DNA of 12,012 bases from Wenzhouxiangella sp. (GCA_007127425.1 SKZJ01000044.1:1-12012), one strand, 5' to 3'; counted from the stretch's first letter, positions 1-7,057 are shown. Made by a program: numbers and translations. Notes: generated from the sequence alone by a model not told the origin.

Positions 1-12
1 AACAAGCTGATC

Positions 13-27
13 GACCCGTGCCGGGTC
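13..27. other. small hairpin after the regulator gene; possible next gene start
   Basis: GACCCG (13-18) pairs perfectly with CGGGTC (22-27) around a 3-base loop, 17 bases beyond the stop codon of the minus-strand regulator. No T-run follows on the minus strand, so it is a poor classical terminator. The same bases could instead lie inside a gene that starts with an ATG at 29-27 on the minus strand and runs off the window edge. Only nine codons are visible and the ribosome site is weak. In SahR-type loci a methyl-cycle gene often follows, but nothing here identifies one. Confidence 0.3.
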
Positions 28-44
28 ATTCCACGGAAGTGAAG

Positions 45-974
45 TCATGGTTTTCTGGCCAGGAGTGTAATGATGCGGAAATTGGGTGTCTTGCGCTCGA
101 TGGACGTGACATCGCAGAAGTCGGTTTCCAGCCCGGCGGCAGCACAGTGTTCGGTCAGTTGCGCGGTGGTGAAACCACTATTGGCATGGCCGTAGGTCTT
201 GACGTGACCGGTATGACGGTGGCGTTTGAGCGTGGCGCCGATCAGGCGCCCACCGGGGCGCAGCACGCGGGCGGCCTCGCCGATCGCCAGCGCCGGTTTG
301 CGGCTGTAGGGCAGGGCATGCATCATCAACACGGTATCGAAGCTTGCATCCTCGAAGGGCAGGGCATGCATGTCGCCCAGGTGGAATCGCACATTGTTCA
401 GCCCGGCCACGCGCTCGCGGCCGGCGGCCACCACCTTTTCCGAAACGTCCATGCAGTCGATCGACTCGGCCCGGCGTGAAAGCAGCTCGCCCATGACGCC
501 GTCTCCGGAAGCGATATCCAGTACCCGCCCCAGCGAGAGCAGTTGTACCAGCGCCCGCGCCGTCGCCTCCCAGGTGCGACCTGGCGAATAATGCCGCTCC
601 ATGTCGCCGGCGACACTGTCGGGCCAGTTGCGCCCCACCGCACGCCGGGCCAGCACTTCGGGCAGGTGTTCGGCGTCGGCCGCGATCTGCGCGTCGTCCA
701 GATTCTCGCGGAACAGCGCCCACAGGCGATGAAGCTCCAGGTTATCGTCCGGGTTGCCCAGGCGATAGTAGACTGAAACCCCCTCGCGCCGGTCGACCAC
801 CAGCTCGGCCTCGCGCAGACGCGCCAGATGCGTGGACACACGGGGCTGTGCGAGGTGGGTCACCTCGGCCAGCTCGGCCACGGTCAACTCCTCGGCTTCC
901 AGCAAGGCCAGCAACCGCAGTCGGGTCGAATCACCCAGCAGGCTGCAATGCCGATTGACACGTTCCAGGTCGAT
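45..974 (-). CDS. SahR-type ArsR regulator fused to a SAM-dependent methyltransferase domain
   Basis: The protein joins two parts. Residues about 5-75 are an ArsR-family winged helix with the typical GDSTRLRLLALL entry helix and a recognition region, TVAELAEVTHLAQPRVSTHL (31-50). Residues about 130-260 are a class I methyltransferase fold with the SAM-binding motif VLDIASGDG (151-159), an acidic/LPF motif (DMHALPFEDASFD) and VLRPGGRL. This architecture is that of SahR, a proteobacterial repressor of methionine and SAM-cycle genes that responds to S-adenosylhomocysteine; that function is inferred from family. Start: the first usual start codon in frame is TTG at 914, but it would delete the start of the ArsR domain. 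The conserved reading extends back to a stop at 989-987. AAGGA at 986-982 sits seven bases before an ATC at 974, chosen here (309 residues). ATT at 980, ATC at 977 and CTG at 968 are alternatives. The gene diverges from the kinase gene. Family call is strong; exact start and target genes are not. Confidence 0.8.
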   Translation of the reverse strand: MDLERVNRHCSLLGDSTRLRLLALLEAEELTVAELAEVTHLAQPRVSTHLARLREAELVVDRREGVSVYYRLGNPDDNLELHRLWALFRENLDDAQIAADAEHLPEVLARRAVGRNWPDSVAGDMERHYSPGRTWEATARALVQLLSLGRVLDIASGDGVMGELLSRRAESIDCMDVSEKVVAAGRERVAGLNNVRFHLGDMHALPFEDASFDTVLMMHALPYSRKPALAIGEAARVLRPGGRLIGATLKRHRHTGHVKTYGHANSGFTTAQLTEHCAAAGLETDFCDVTSIERKTPNFRIITLLARKP

Positions 975-979
975 GATAA

Positions 980-1005
980 TATCCTTTTATCGCGATGGAA
1001 AGATA
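980..1005. promoter_or_regulatory. imperfect 26-bp palindrome, probable operator of the SahR-type regulator
   Basis: The core ATCGCGAT (989-996) is a perfect palindrome. It is flanked by TATCCTTTT (980-988) and GGAAAGATA (997-1005), which match as inverted arms at six of nine positions, so the pattern is TATC-TT-ATCGCGAT-AA-GATA. It lies directly over the ribosome site and start region of the regulator gene, as expected of an autoregulatory ArsR-family operator. Binding is inferred from symmetry and position. Confidence 0.5.
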
Positions 1006-1149
1006 AGTCAATAGCGTAGCTTGCTTCCAATGCATGTGCAAGCCTCCCTGACAGGAGCAGCAGCCGGGGCGGTCGGCACGGACCTCAAGCCGTTGCCGGG
1101 ACACCATGTAGTAAAGTGATGGTCATTCAAGCCAACCACGAGCCACGCC

Positions 1150-3822
1150 GTGTCGAATGAACCCTCCAGGGCGCGATTGACTCGCGCCCGCAGGAGTCTG
1201 CTCGATCACCTGTTCGATCAGCTCATGGATGTCGATCAGGCATCCCGGGATCGACAGCTCCGGAGCCTCGCCAGGCGTGCTCCGAGAATCCATCGATGGC
1301 TGGTCGAGCTGCTCGAAGCTGCCGAGGAAACGGGCGGCGAGATCGACGATTTGTTCCAGCGTGCCGGCAGCGCTGTTCGGGAATCCAGCAAAGCGAGCGA
1401 ACTGGTGCTGGCGCCTGGAACGCGGCTGGGGGCGTGGTGTGTGGTCGAGGCGGTCGGCAGTGGCGGCATGGGTTCGGTCTATCGTGCCGAACGGGCAGAC
1501 GGCGCCTTCGAAATGACGGTCGCGATCAAGCTGATACGGATCCGCAGGGACAATCTGGATGAGCGGCTCAGGATCGAGCGGCAACTTCTGGCGCGCCTCA
1601 ATCATCGCAATATAGCCAGGTTGATCGATGGCGGGACCACGGAAGACGGTCACGCCTTCCTGGTCATGGAATGGATCGCGGGGCATGATCTCGACGAGTA
1701 TCTCGACCGGCATGAGTGCGATCTTGCGGCTCGCCTGGATCTGTTCGAGCAGGTCGCCGAGGCCGTCGGGCATGCACACCAGCGCCAGGTAGTCCACGGT
1801 GATCTCAAGCCGGCCAACGTTCGCGTTACGGAAACTGACCGGGTCCGGCTGGTCGACTTCGGCGTGGCGAGACTTCTCCACGACGAAGGGGATACGGAAA
1901 GTGTGGGCAGTGGCGCGCTGACCCCGGCATTTTGCGCTCCCGAACAGCTCAGGGGCGAAAGCGTCTCGACCCAGTCCGACATCTGGTCGCTGGGCGTATT
2001 GTTGCAATGGCTATTGAGCGGTGTGGTCCGTCGGGTCGCGCCCGGTCAGTCGATCGATCGGGAACTACCGGCCGACCTGGCATACAGAAACGATCTGGTC
2101 GCGATCATTGACCGTGCCTGTGCCGAAGACCCCGACGTGCGCTATGCCGGAGTCTCCCAGTTGCTGGAAGACGTGCGTCGTTGCCGGGAAGGCTTTCCAG
2201 TGCGGGCTCGCCGACAAACCCGCACCTATCTCCTGTCGCGCTTTATTCGCCGCCATCGCCTTGCCGCCGGTGTCACGGTCACCGTATCGATTGTCCTGTG
2301 CCTTGCTGTCGTCGGTGCGCTCTGGCAGGCCCACCATGCCACGCTGCAGCGTGATCGGGCTGAACTGGAGGCAGAGCGGGCGATTCAGGCCGAGCAGCAG
2401 TCCGAGCAGTTGGCCGAAGAGCTCCAGCAAGTCGTGGATTTTCAGTCCGCACGCCTGGCAGCCGTCGATCCTGCGGCGATGGGTATCGGATTGCGTCAGG
2501 AGACCCTGGACAAGCGCCGGTCGGCCCTGCAGGGGTTGACCGAAGACCCCGGGGAAATCGAAAGAGAGCTCGAACTGCTCGACCAGTCGCTAACCGGCGT
2601 GAACTTCACGGATGTCGCGTTGGCATCCATGGATCGCAATATCTTCGAACCGACGCTTGCGACCATCGATCGCGAGTTTGCCGGTCAGCCGCTCTTGCGG
2701 GCAAGGCTCTTGCAGGTAACGGCAACCACCATGCGGGGGTTGGGGATCAGCGAGCGGACCGAGGCGCCGCAGACCCAGGCCCTGAAAATTCGTCGTGAGT
2801 TGCTGGGCGATGACGATCTCGATACATTGCAGTCGATCAGCGAAATGGGCGCGCTTCACGGGCAACTGGGTCAGTATGAGGAGCAGCGTCGACTCTACCA
2901 GGAGGCCATGATCGGGTATCGAGAGCTACTGGGTGAGCGCCACCTGCAAACATTGATTATGACAGGCAGCATGGGTACGCACTACAGCAGGAGTGGCGAG
3001 CTCGAACTGGCCGAACAGTACTTTGCCGATGTGCTGGAAATGAGCCGTGAAAGTTTGGGTTCGGAACATTCGCAGACCCTGGCCGCGCTAAACAATATGG
3101 GTACGCTGCTCGGTGACCAGGAACGCTTTGATGAAGCCACGCCCTTTCTGCGCGAGGTGCTGGAAACCCGTCGGCGCATGCTGGGCGACAACCACCCGGA
3201 CACATTGGGATCAGTCAGCAACATGGGCTGGCTGCTGCAACAGAAGGGGCGCCAGGACGATGCGTTGCCCTATTACCGGGAAGCACTGGAAGGTCGCAGG
3301 CAGGTGCTTGGTAATGATCATCCCTCCACCATGGTTTCGATCAATAACATGGGTTTCCTGCTTGGTGCGCTGGGAAGGAATGAAGAGGCAGAGCCGTTTT
3401 CACTGGAGGCCGTGCAGAATGCCCGCCGCATGTATGGCAACGACCATCATCGCACGCTGATCTTCATCAACAACCGCAGCTCGCTCCTGCAGTCGCTGGG
3501 GCGTTATGAAGAAGCTGAAGCACTGGCGGCCGAGGTGGTCGAACGTGGTCACCGCGCCTTGCCGCCGGGGCATTGGCACCTGGGTGTTTTTCAGGCGCGA
3601 CGCGCGTTGACCCTGGTTGCGCAGAATCGGCACGATCAGGCCGAGGGGCCGCTGCTAGAAGCGTACGAGATCTACAAGGCTGCGCTGGGTGATGATCACA
3701 GCCGTACCAGGGATATCGCGAACGAGCTGGCGGAACTCTATGCAGAGTTGAACGAGTCCGCGCCTGGCAATGGCCACGATCTTGCAGGGGAGAAATGGCG
3801 TCTGAAGGCTCAGGGAGACTGA
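1150..3822 (+). CDS. membrane-anchored Ser/Thr protein kinase with TPR sensor domain (PknB-like)
   Basis: A Ser/Thr kinase of 890 residues. An N-terminal helical region (1-85) resembles the leader found in kinases linked to TIGR02999 sigma factors. The kinase domain (about 90-350) has the glycine loop GSGGMGSVY (103-111), VAIK with K127, helix-C E143, catalytic loop HGDLKPANV (216-224; D218, K220, N223), DFG (236-238) and APEQ (263-266), so it should be active. It is a non-RD kinase, having HGD in place of HRD. One transmembrane helix (about 371-393) follows a basic stretch, placing the kinase in the cytoplasm and the rest in the periplasm. A coiled-coil stretch (396-430) leads to about seven 42-residue kinesin-light-chain-type TPRs (about 540-860) with the recurring LGxDHxxTLxSxxNMGxLL pattern. 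The GTG start is used because a stop lies in frame at about 1117 and no other start lies between; the ribosome site is weak. Its probable substrate is the sigma factor at 4480-5073. The signal sensed is unknown. Confidence 0.9.
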   Translation: MSNEPSRARLTRARRSLLDHLFDQLMDVDQASRDRQLRSLARRAPRIHRWLVELLEAAEETGGEIDDLFQRAGSAVRESSKASELVLAPGTRLGAWCVVEAVGSGGMGSVYRAERADGAFEMTVAIKLIRIRRDNLDERLRIERQLLARLNHRNIARLIDGGTTEDGHAFLVMEWIAGHDLDEYLDRHECDLAARLDLFEQVAEAVGHAHQRQVVHGDLKPANVRVTETDRVRLVDFGVARLLHDEGDTESVGSGALTPAFCAPEQLRGESVSTQSDIWSLGVLLQWLLSGVVRRVAPGQSIDRELPADLAYRNDLVAIIDRACAEDPDVRYAGVSQLLEDVRRCREGFPVRARRQTRTYLLSRFIRRHRLAAGVTVTVSIVLCLAVVGALWQAHHATLQRDRAELEAERAIQAEQQSEQLAEELQQVVDFQSARLAAVDPAAMGIGLRQETLDKRRSALQGLTEDPGEIERELELLDQSLTGVNFTDVALASMDRNIFEPTLATIDREFAGQPLLRARLLQVTATTMRGLGISERTEAPQTQALKIRRELLGDDDLDTLQSISEMGALHGQLGQYEEQRRLYQEAMIGYRELLGERHLQTLIMTGSMGTHYSRSGELELAEQYFADVLEMSRESLGSEHSQTLAALNNMGTLLGDQERFDEATPFLREVLETRRRMLGDNHPDTLGSVSNMGWLLQQKGRQDDALPYYREALEGRRQVLGNDHPSTMVSINNMGFLLGALGRNEEAEPFSLEAVQNARRMYGNDHHRTLIFINNRSSLLQSLGRYEEAEALAAEVVERGHRALPPGHWHLGVFQARRALTLVAQNRHDQAEGPLLEAYEIYKAALGDDHSRTRDIANELAELYAELNESAPGNGHDLAGEKWRLKAQGD

Positions 3823-3865
3823 GATACTTGCCCGTTAGCGCCAGGTGTGACTGGTGACCGCCAAT

Positions 3866-4318
3866 TCATGTGGGGCAGGTCGCACGAACCTCCATCGTTT
3901 TGGGTACTGCATCCGGGAAGCGATCGGGATTGAGCAGGATCATTGAGCGCATCAGTCGAGTCTCGCCGTGCAAACCACGGTCGAGATCAAGAGTCAGTCC
4001 CTCGGTAGGGACCGGGCCGGAGGAACTGCTACCGATTTTCCGGTTGACGTATTCGCTGCGTTCGGGTGAGGTGAGGCGCAGCACCGCCTCGTAGCCCGGT
4101 GGTGCATCCCGCTCGCTCACATATAGCACTCCTTGCTCGAAACGTACGGTGACCCGGCCCATTCTTTCGGAGCAGTACACGGAATCTACTGCGATGTCTC
4201 GGCCATTGAAGTTGAGGTGATTTTTGCCATTTTCATCCTGGAAGCTACCGTTTCCGCCACCGCAGGCAATAACCAGCAACAAGGTTGCGGGAAGAACGAT
4301 CAACGACTTCCTGTGCAT
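3866..4318 (-). CDS. small putative lipoprotein of unknown function
   Basis: The ATG at 4318 gives 150 residues and is preceded by GGAGG nine bases upstream; a longer reading from 4363 adds 15 residues but has no better ribosome site and would bury the signal peptide. The N-terminus MHRK plus a hydrophobic run ends in the lipobox VIAC with the acylated cysteine at residue 19, followed by glycines and no Asp at +2, so outer-membrane sorting is likely. The mature part (132 residues) is polar, with two more cysteines, one in VYCSERM and one three residues from the end, that could form a disulphide. No family is recognised. It lies between the kinase and sigma genes on the opposite strand, converging with the kinase (43-base gap) and diverging from the sigma gene (161-base gap). 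A role in kinase input or as a sigma target is possible, but rests on position alone. Confidence 0.75.
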   Translation of the reverse strand: MHRKSLIVLPATLLLVIACGGGNGSFQDENGKNHLNFNGRDIAVDSVYCSERMGRVTVRFEQGVLYVSERDAPPGYEAVLRLTSPERSEYVNRKIGSSSSGPVPTEGLTLDLDRGLHGETRLMRSMILLNPDRFPDAVPKTMEVRATCPT

Positions 4319-4409
4319 GATGACTTTCCTCCATTGAACTGATTCTTCTGCCTGAAGCGCCAAGCAGTTTGATGAACGGGTTAATAAGGTCTACGCGAAA
4401 TGATCCTCC

Positions 4410-4442
4410 AGCAGGACAAAAGTCTGTTGTTACGGTCCTGCT
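4410..4442. promoter_or_regulatory. inverted repeat in the divergent lipoprotein/sigma control region
   Basis: AGCAGGAC (4410-4417) is exactly inverted as GTCCTGCT (4435-4442) across 17 bases, and two further flanking positions match. A second, overlapping pair, AGTCT (4421-4425) and AGACT (4443-4447), could form an alternative hairpin. The site sits about 40 bases before the sigma gene start and about 90 before the lipoprotein start. It could be an operator, or a hairpin in the sigma mRNA leader. No clear -35/-10 pair was found on either strand. Confidence 0.4.
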
Positions 4443-4479
4443 AGACTGTCGACCAGAATCTTGTTGATCTGGACGCATC

Positions 4480-5073
4480 GTGTCGAAAAGCGAGCCACGT
4501 AAAGAGGTTGCCCGAGAAGACGTCACGCAATTGCTCGACGAAATACGCTCGTCGCCGGAGCTATTCGACCAACTCGTGCCGATGGTCTATGACGACATGA
4601 AGCGAATTGGCCGCGCGCAGCGTCATCGCCTGGGCGCCAGCCCGACGATGCAGACTACCGCACTGGTGCATGAGGCATTTCTCAAGTTGCGTGGCGGCAT
4701 GACCGATCCAATCGAGAACCGACTTCACTTTCAGCGCCTGGCGGCATGCGTCATGCGCCAGCTCATCCTGGATTATGCGCGCAAGCGACTGACGTCCAAG
4801 CGCGGCGGCGACCAGGTTCGGGAGACCTTCGATGAGGGGCGATATGGCTTGGCGGGGGAGGATCTGGACCGGATCATCGCGGTCGAGGAGGTGTTGGTGG
4901 CCCTGGGGTCACGGGACCGTCGCATGGCTGAAGCGGCCGCAGCACAGCTTTACGCCGGCTACACCGTCGAGGATATCGGAGACATGCTGGGTGTATCCAG
5001 CCGCACCGTGATTCGTGATCTGCGCCGCGCCCGCGCCTGGCTGAAGGTGGAACTGGCCGACTTCCGACAGTGA
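4480..5073 (+). CDS. ECF sigma factor, TIGR02999/ECF43 type, partner of the Ser/Thr kinase
   Basis: A 197-residue sigma-70 family protein. Region 2 spans about 25-105 and carries the hallmarks of the TIGR02999 group: QLVPMVYDDMKRI, TTALVHEAFLKL (59-70), HFQRLAACVMRQLILDYARKR and SKRGGD. Region 4 spans about 132-190 with the helix-turn-helix VEDIGDMLGVSSRTVIRDLRRARAWL. Canonical ECF factors have an acidic DxED-like motif in region 2.2 that contacts the core polymerase. Here the equivalent place reads MQTTALVHE, without acidic residues ahead of the LVHEA core. In the related Vibrio pair EcfP/PknT, kinase phosphorylation of a threonine in this region supplies the missing negative charge. T59 and T60 are the matching candidates here (inference). 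No anti-sigma gene is seen. GTG start; the ribosome site is poor. Confidence 0.9.
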   Translation: MSKSEPRKEVAREDVTQLLDEIRSSPELFDQLVPMVYDDMKRIGRAQRHRLGASPTMQTTALVHEAFLKLRGGMTDPIENRLHFQRLAACVMRQLILDYARKRLTSKRGGDQVRETFDEGRYGLAGEDLDRIIAVEEVLVALGSRDRRMAEAAAAQLYAGYTVEDIGDMLGVSSRTVIRDLRRARAWLKVELADFRQ

Positions 5074-5170
5074 TTGAAAAAATTCGAGGGGCGTGCGCTT
5101 TCACTCCTCATGCGGGCAGGTGAAATTGCCGGAAAGCTAGCGAGTGCAGGATGTTAAGAAAACATTAATG

Positions 5171-5176
5171 TATAAT
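5171..5176 (+). promoter_or_regulatory. probable sigma-70 -10 box for the beta-barrel gene
   Basis: TATAAT at 5171-5176, directly preceded by TG, is a perfect -10 hexamer in an AT-rich patch. No good -35 was found 16-18 bases upstream; TTAAGA (5154-5159) is too close. Transcription would start near 5183 and give a leader of roughly 65 bases before the ATG at 5250. Confidence 0.5.
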
Positions 5177-5249
5177 GGGTCGTGTCGGTGATCCTGGGGG
5201 GTAGCTGGCATGTTTTTTCGATGTTCAAAAATAACCAAGGAGAGCAAGG

Positions 5250-5756
5250 ATGAAAAAGATTTGTGTTGGCGTTTTCGCGATTTCTGCACTGCTGATGGCC
5301 TCTGCCGCCTCGGCGCAGGTGACCGGCAGCGTGGGCTACACCCATCTGGATGAAGATGTCAGTGTGGGAGCGCTGCAAGGAACGATTGGATACCGGCTTC
5401 CGGTGATGGAAGGAGTCGCCGGTAGCGGGTTTTTCATTCCCGAGTTGCGGGCCGGCGTCGGCATCAACGACGACACCGTGGGAGGCGTCAAGGTCGAAAT
5501 CGACAATTACTACGGTGTGGCACCGCGATTCCAGTACGAGGCTGATGGCGGTTTGTACGGTTTCCTGCAGACTTCCTACGTGAACTACAAGGTGAAGGGG
5601 TCCGCGCTGGGTGTGTCGGCTTCCGACAGCACCTGGGAATTCGGTGCCGGTCTCGGCGTGGGCATGGCCTTCAGCCAGGCGCTGGGAGCTGAGGTGTCCT
5701 GGGAGCGCGTCGACAGTGCCGACTTGTTCAATATTTCAATGCGTTTCGGTTTCTGA
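5250..5756 (+). CDS. small outer-membrane beta-barrel protein
   Basis: A 168-residue protein with a classic Sec signal peptide: MKK, a hydrophobic core and a probable cut after ASA at residue 22. The mature 146 residues alternate polar and hydrophobic positions in strands, with turns rich in Gly/Asp/Asn and aromatic girdle residues, and end in SMRFGF, a terminal-Phe signal recognised by the BAM complex. The size fits an eight-stranded OmpA/OmpX/OmpW-like barrel. AAGGAG (5237-5242) lies seven bases before the ATG. It has its own -10 box and its own terminator, so it is probably monocistronic. Its place just after the sigma gene invites a link, but the sigma-70-like -10 box argues against strict dependence on that sigma factor. 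The transport or structural role is unknown. Confidence 0.8.
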   Translation: MKKICVGVFAISALLMASAASAQVTGSVGYTHLDEDVSVGALQGTIGYRLPVMEGVAGSGFFIPELRAGVGINDDTVGGVKVEIDNYYGVAPRFQYEADGGLYGFLQTSYVNYKVKGSALGVSASDSTWEFGAGLGVGMAFSQALGAEVSWERVDSADLFNISMRFGF

Positions 5757-5770
5757 TTCAATAAACCGAG

Positions 5771-5798
5771 GCAGGCCGGCATGTCTGTGCCGGCCTGC
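5771..5798 (+). terminator. intrinsic terminator-like hairpin after the beta-barrel gene
   Basis: GCAGGCCGGC (5771-5780) pairs perfectly with GCCGGCCTGC (5789-5798) around an 8-base loop, 14 bases after the stop codon. The T-run that follows is short (ACTTTGATC), so efficiency is uncertain, but stem strength and position fit a terminator. Confidence 0.7.
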
Positions 5799-5860
5799 AC
5801 TTTGATCGTCAATTCCACAAGTGCTCCGATTCACGCCGAAACGGCCAAGCCCTGACAGCC

Positions 5861-7057
5861 ATGACGAACGCCTCAGTGCCGGACTTGCAGGTAGATGTCG
5901 TGGTCATCGGTGCCGGCGCAGCCGGCCTGATGTGTGCATTGACGGCAGGGGGGCGCGGCAGGCGGGTACTGGTGCTCGATCATGCCAATAAGATCGGCAA
6001 GAAGATCCTGATGTCCGGGGGCGGGCGCTGTAATTTCACCAACATGTATTCCATGCCGGAGCATTTTCTCTCGGCCAACCCGCATTTCTGCAAGTCGGCG
6101 CTGAGCCGCTACACGCCCTGGGATTTCATCGCACTGGTTGAAAAGCACGGTGTGCCTTACCACGAGAAGAAGCTCGGGCAGCTTTTCTGTGATCAGTCTT
6201 CGAAAGACATCGTGGCGCTGCTGCTGGCCGAATGTGCAGCGGCCGGGGCGGAAGTGCGTACGCATTCACCGGTCGAGATCGAACAGCTCGGTCCGCCGCA
6301 TCGCCTGAGAACCGGCTCGGAAAGAATTCATTGCGAATCGCTGGTGATTGCCACCGGCGGATACTCGATTCCTCGCATGGGCGCGACCGGATTCGGGTTC
6401 GACCTGGCCCGGTCACTGGGAATGGCCGTGCAGCCGACCCGGGCCGCCCTCGTGCCGTTCGTGTTCGAGGGCCGCAAGCTCTCACAGATCGAGGGGCTGG
6501 CCGGGGTGTCGGTCGATACCGCCAGCGAGGCCGGAGGTGCCGTATTCCGGGAGAATATCCTGTTTACTCACAAGGGGCTGAGCGGCCCGGCCATGCTGCA
6601 GGTGTCGTCTTACTGGCAGCCTGGCGAGCCGGTGGCTATCGACCTGCTGCCGGATCTCGACCTGGTCGAACACCTGCGTGCCGAGCGTCGTCAGCGGCCG
6701 CGTACTCACCTCAAGAATGTGCTGGCCGAGCACCTGCCCAAACGACTGGTGCAGCGCTGGTGCGAGTTGTGGTTGGAAGACCGCCCCATGGCCGAGATTG
6801 GTGACGAGGCGATCGCCGCCATCGCGGGCCGTCTCAAGCCCTGGCGCGTGTGGCCGGCCGATACCGAAGGCTACCGTACGGCCGAAGTCACGCTGGGCGG
6901 TGTGGATACCGATGTGCTGTCGTCAAAGACCATGGAGTGCCGCAATCACCCGGGGCTCTACTTCATCGGCGAAGTGGTGGATGTGACCGGCCATCTCGGT
7001 GGCCACAATTTCCAGTGGGCCTGGGCCTCGGGTCATGCCGCCGGTTTGGCTGTCTGA
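5861..7057 (+). CDS. yhiN: FAD/NAD(P)-binding flavoprotein of the YhiN/HI0933 family
   Basis: A 398-residue soluble flavoprotein, about the usual family length. The FAD-binding Rossmann motif GAGAAG is at 17-22. The family signature IGKKILMSGGGRCNFTN follows (45-61), then IATGGYSIPRMGATGFGF in the middle. The C-terminal EVVDVTGHLGGHNFQWAWASG closes the FAD site and closely matches E. coli YhiN. Members are annotated variously as aminoacetone oxidase-like, flavocytochrome-like or BaiN-like; the physiological substrate is not settled, so no reaction is assigned. The ATG has no clear ribosome site (preceding bases CCCTGACAGCC) but the N-terminus fits the family. It stands alone after a terminator and its 3' end overlaps the convergent cyclase gene by 25 bases. 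Confidence 0.88.
   Translation: MTNASVPDLQVDVVVIGAGAAGLMCALTAGGRGRRVLVLDHANKIGKKILMSGGGRCNFTNMYSMPEHFLSANPHFCKSALSRYTPWDFIALVEKHGVPYHEKKLGQLFCDQSSKDIVALLLAECAAAGAEVRTHSPVEIEQLGPPHRLRTGSERIHCESLVIATGGYSIPRMGATGFGFDLARSLGMAVQPTRAALVPFVFEGRKLSQIEGLAGVSVDTASEAGGAVFRENILFTHKGLSGPAMLQVSSYWQPGEPVAIDLLPDLDLVEHLRAERRQRPRTHLKNVLAEHLPKRLVQRWCELWLEDRPMAEIGDEAIAAIAGRLKPWRVWPADTEGYRTAEVTLGGVDTDVLSSKTMECRNHPGLYFIGEVVDVTGHLGGHNFQWAWASGHAAGLAV

Noticed and set aside
18..479. Plus-strand frame across the regulator's methyltransferase domain
   Set aside because: The minus strand encodes a clear SAM-binding domain here; the plus frame is a shadow.
1019..1043. GCTTGC ... GCAAGC inverted pair upstream of the kinase gene
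   Set aside because: Six pairs across 13 bases with no conserved context or link to a start site; expected by chance at this length.
1123..2007. Long open frame on the minus strand across the kinase domain
   Set aside because: It is antisense to unmistakable kinase motifs, and its translation shows no domain, only composition expected from GC-rich third positions.
5085..5110. Possible terminator after the sigma gene (GAGG ... CCTC)
   Set aside because: Only four base pairs with a long loop and no T-run; too weak to list.
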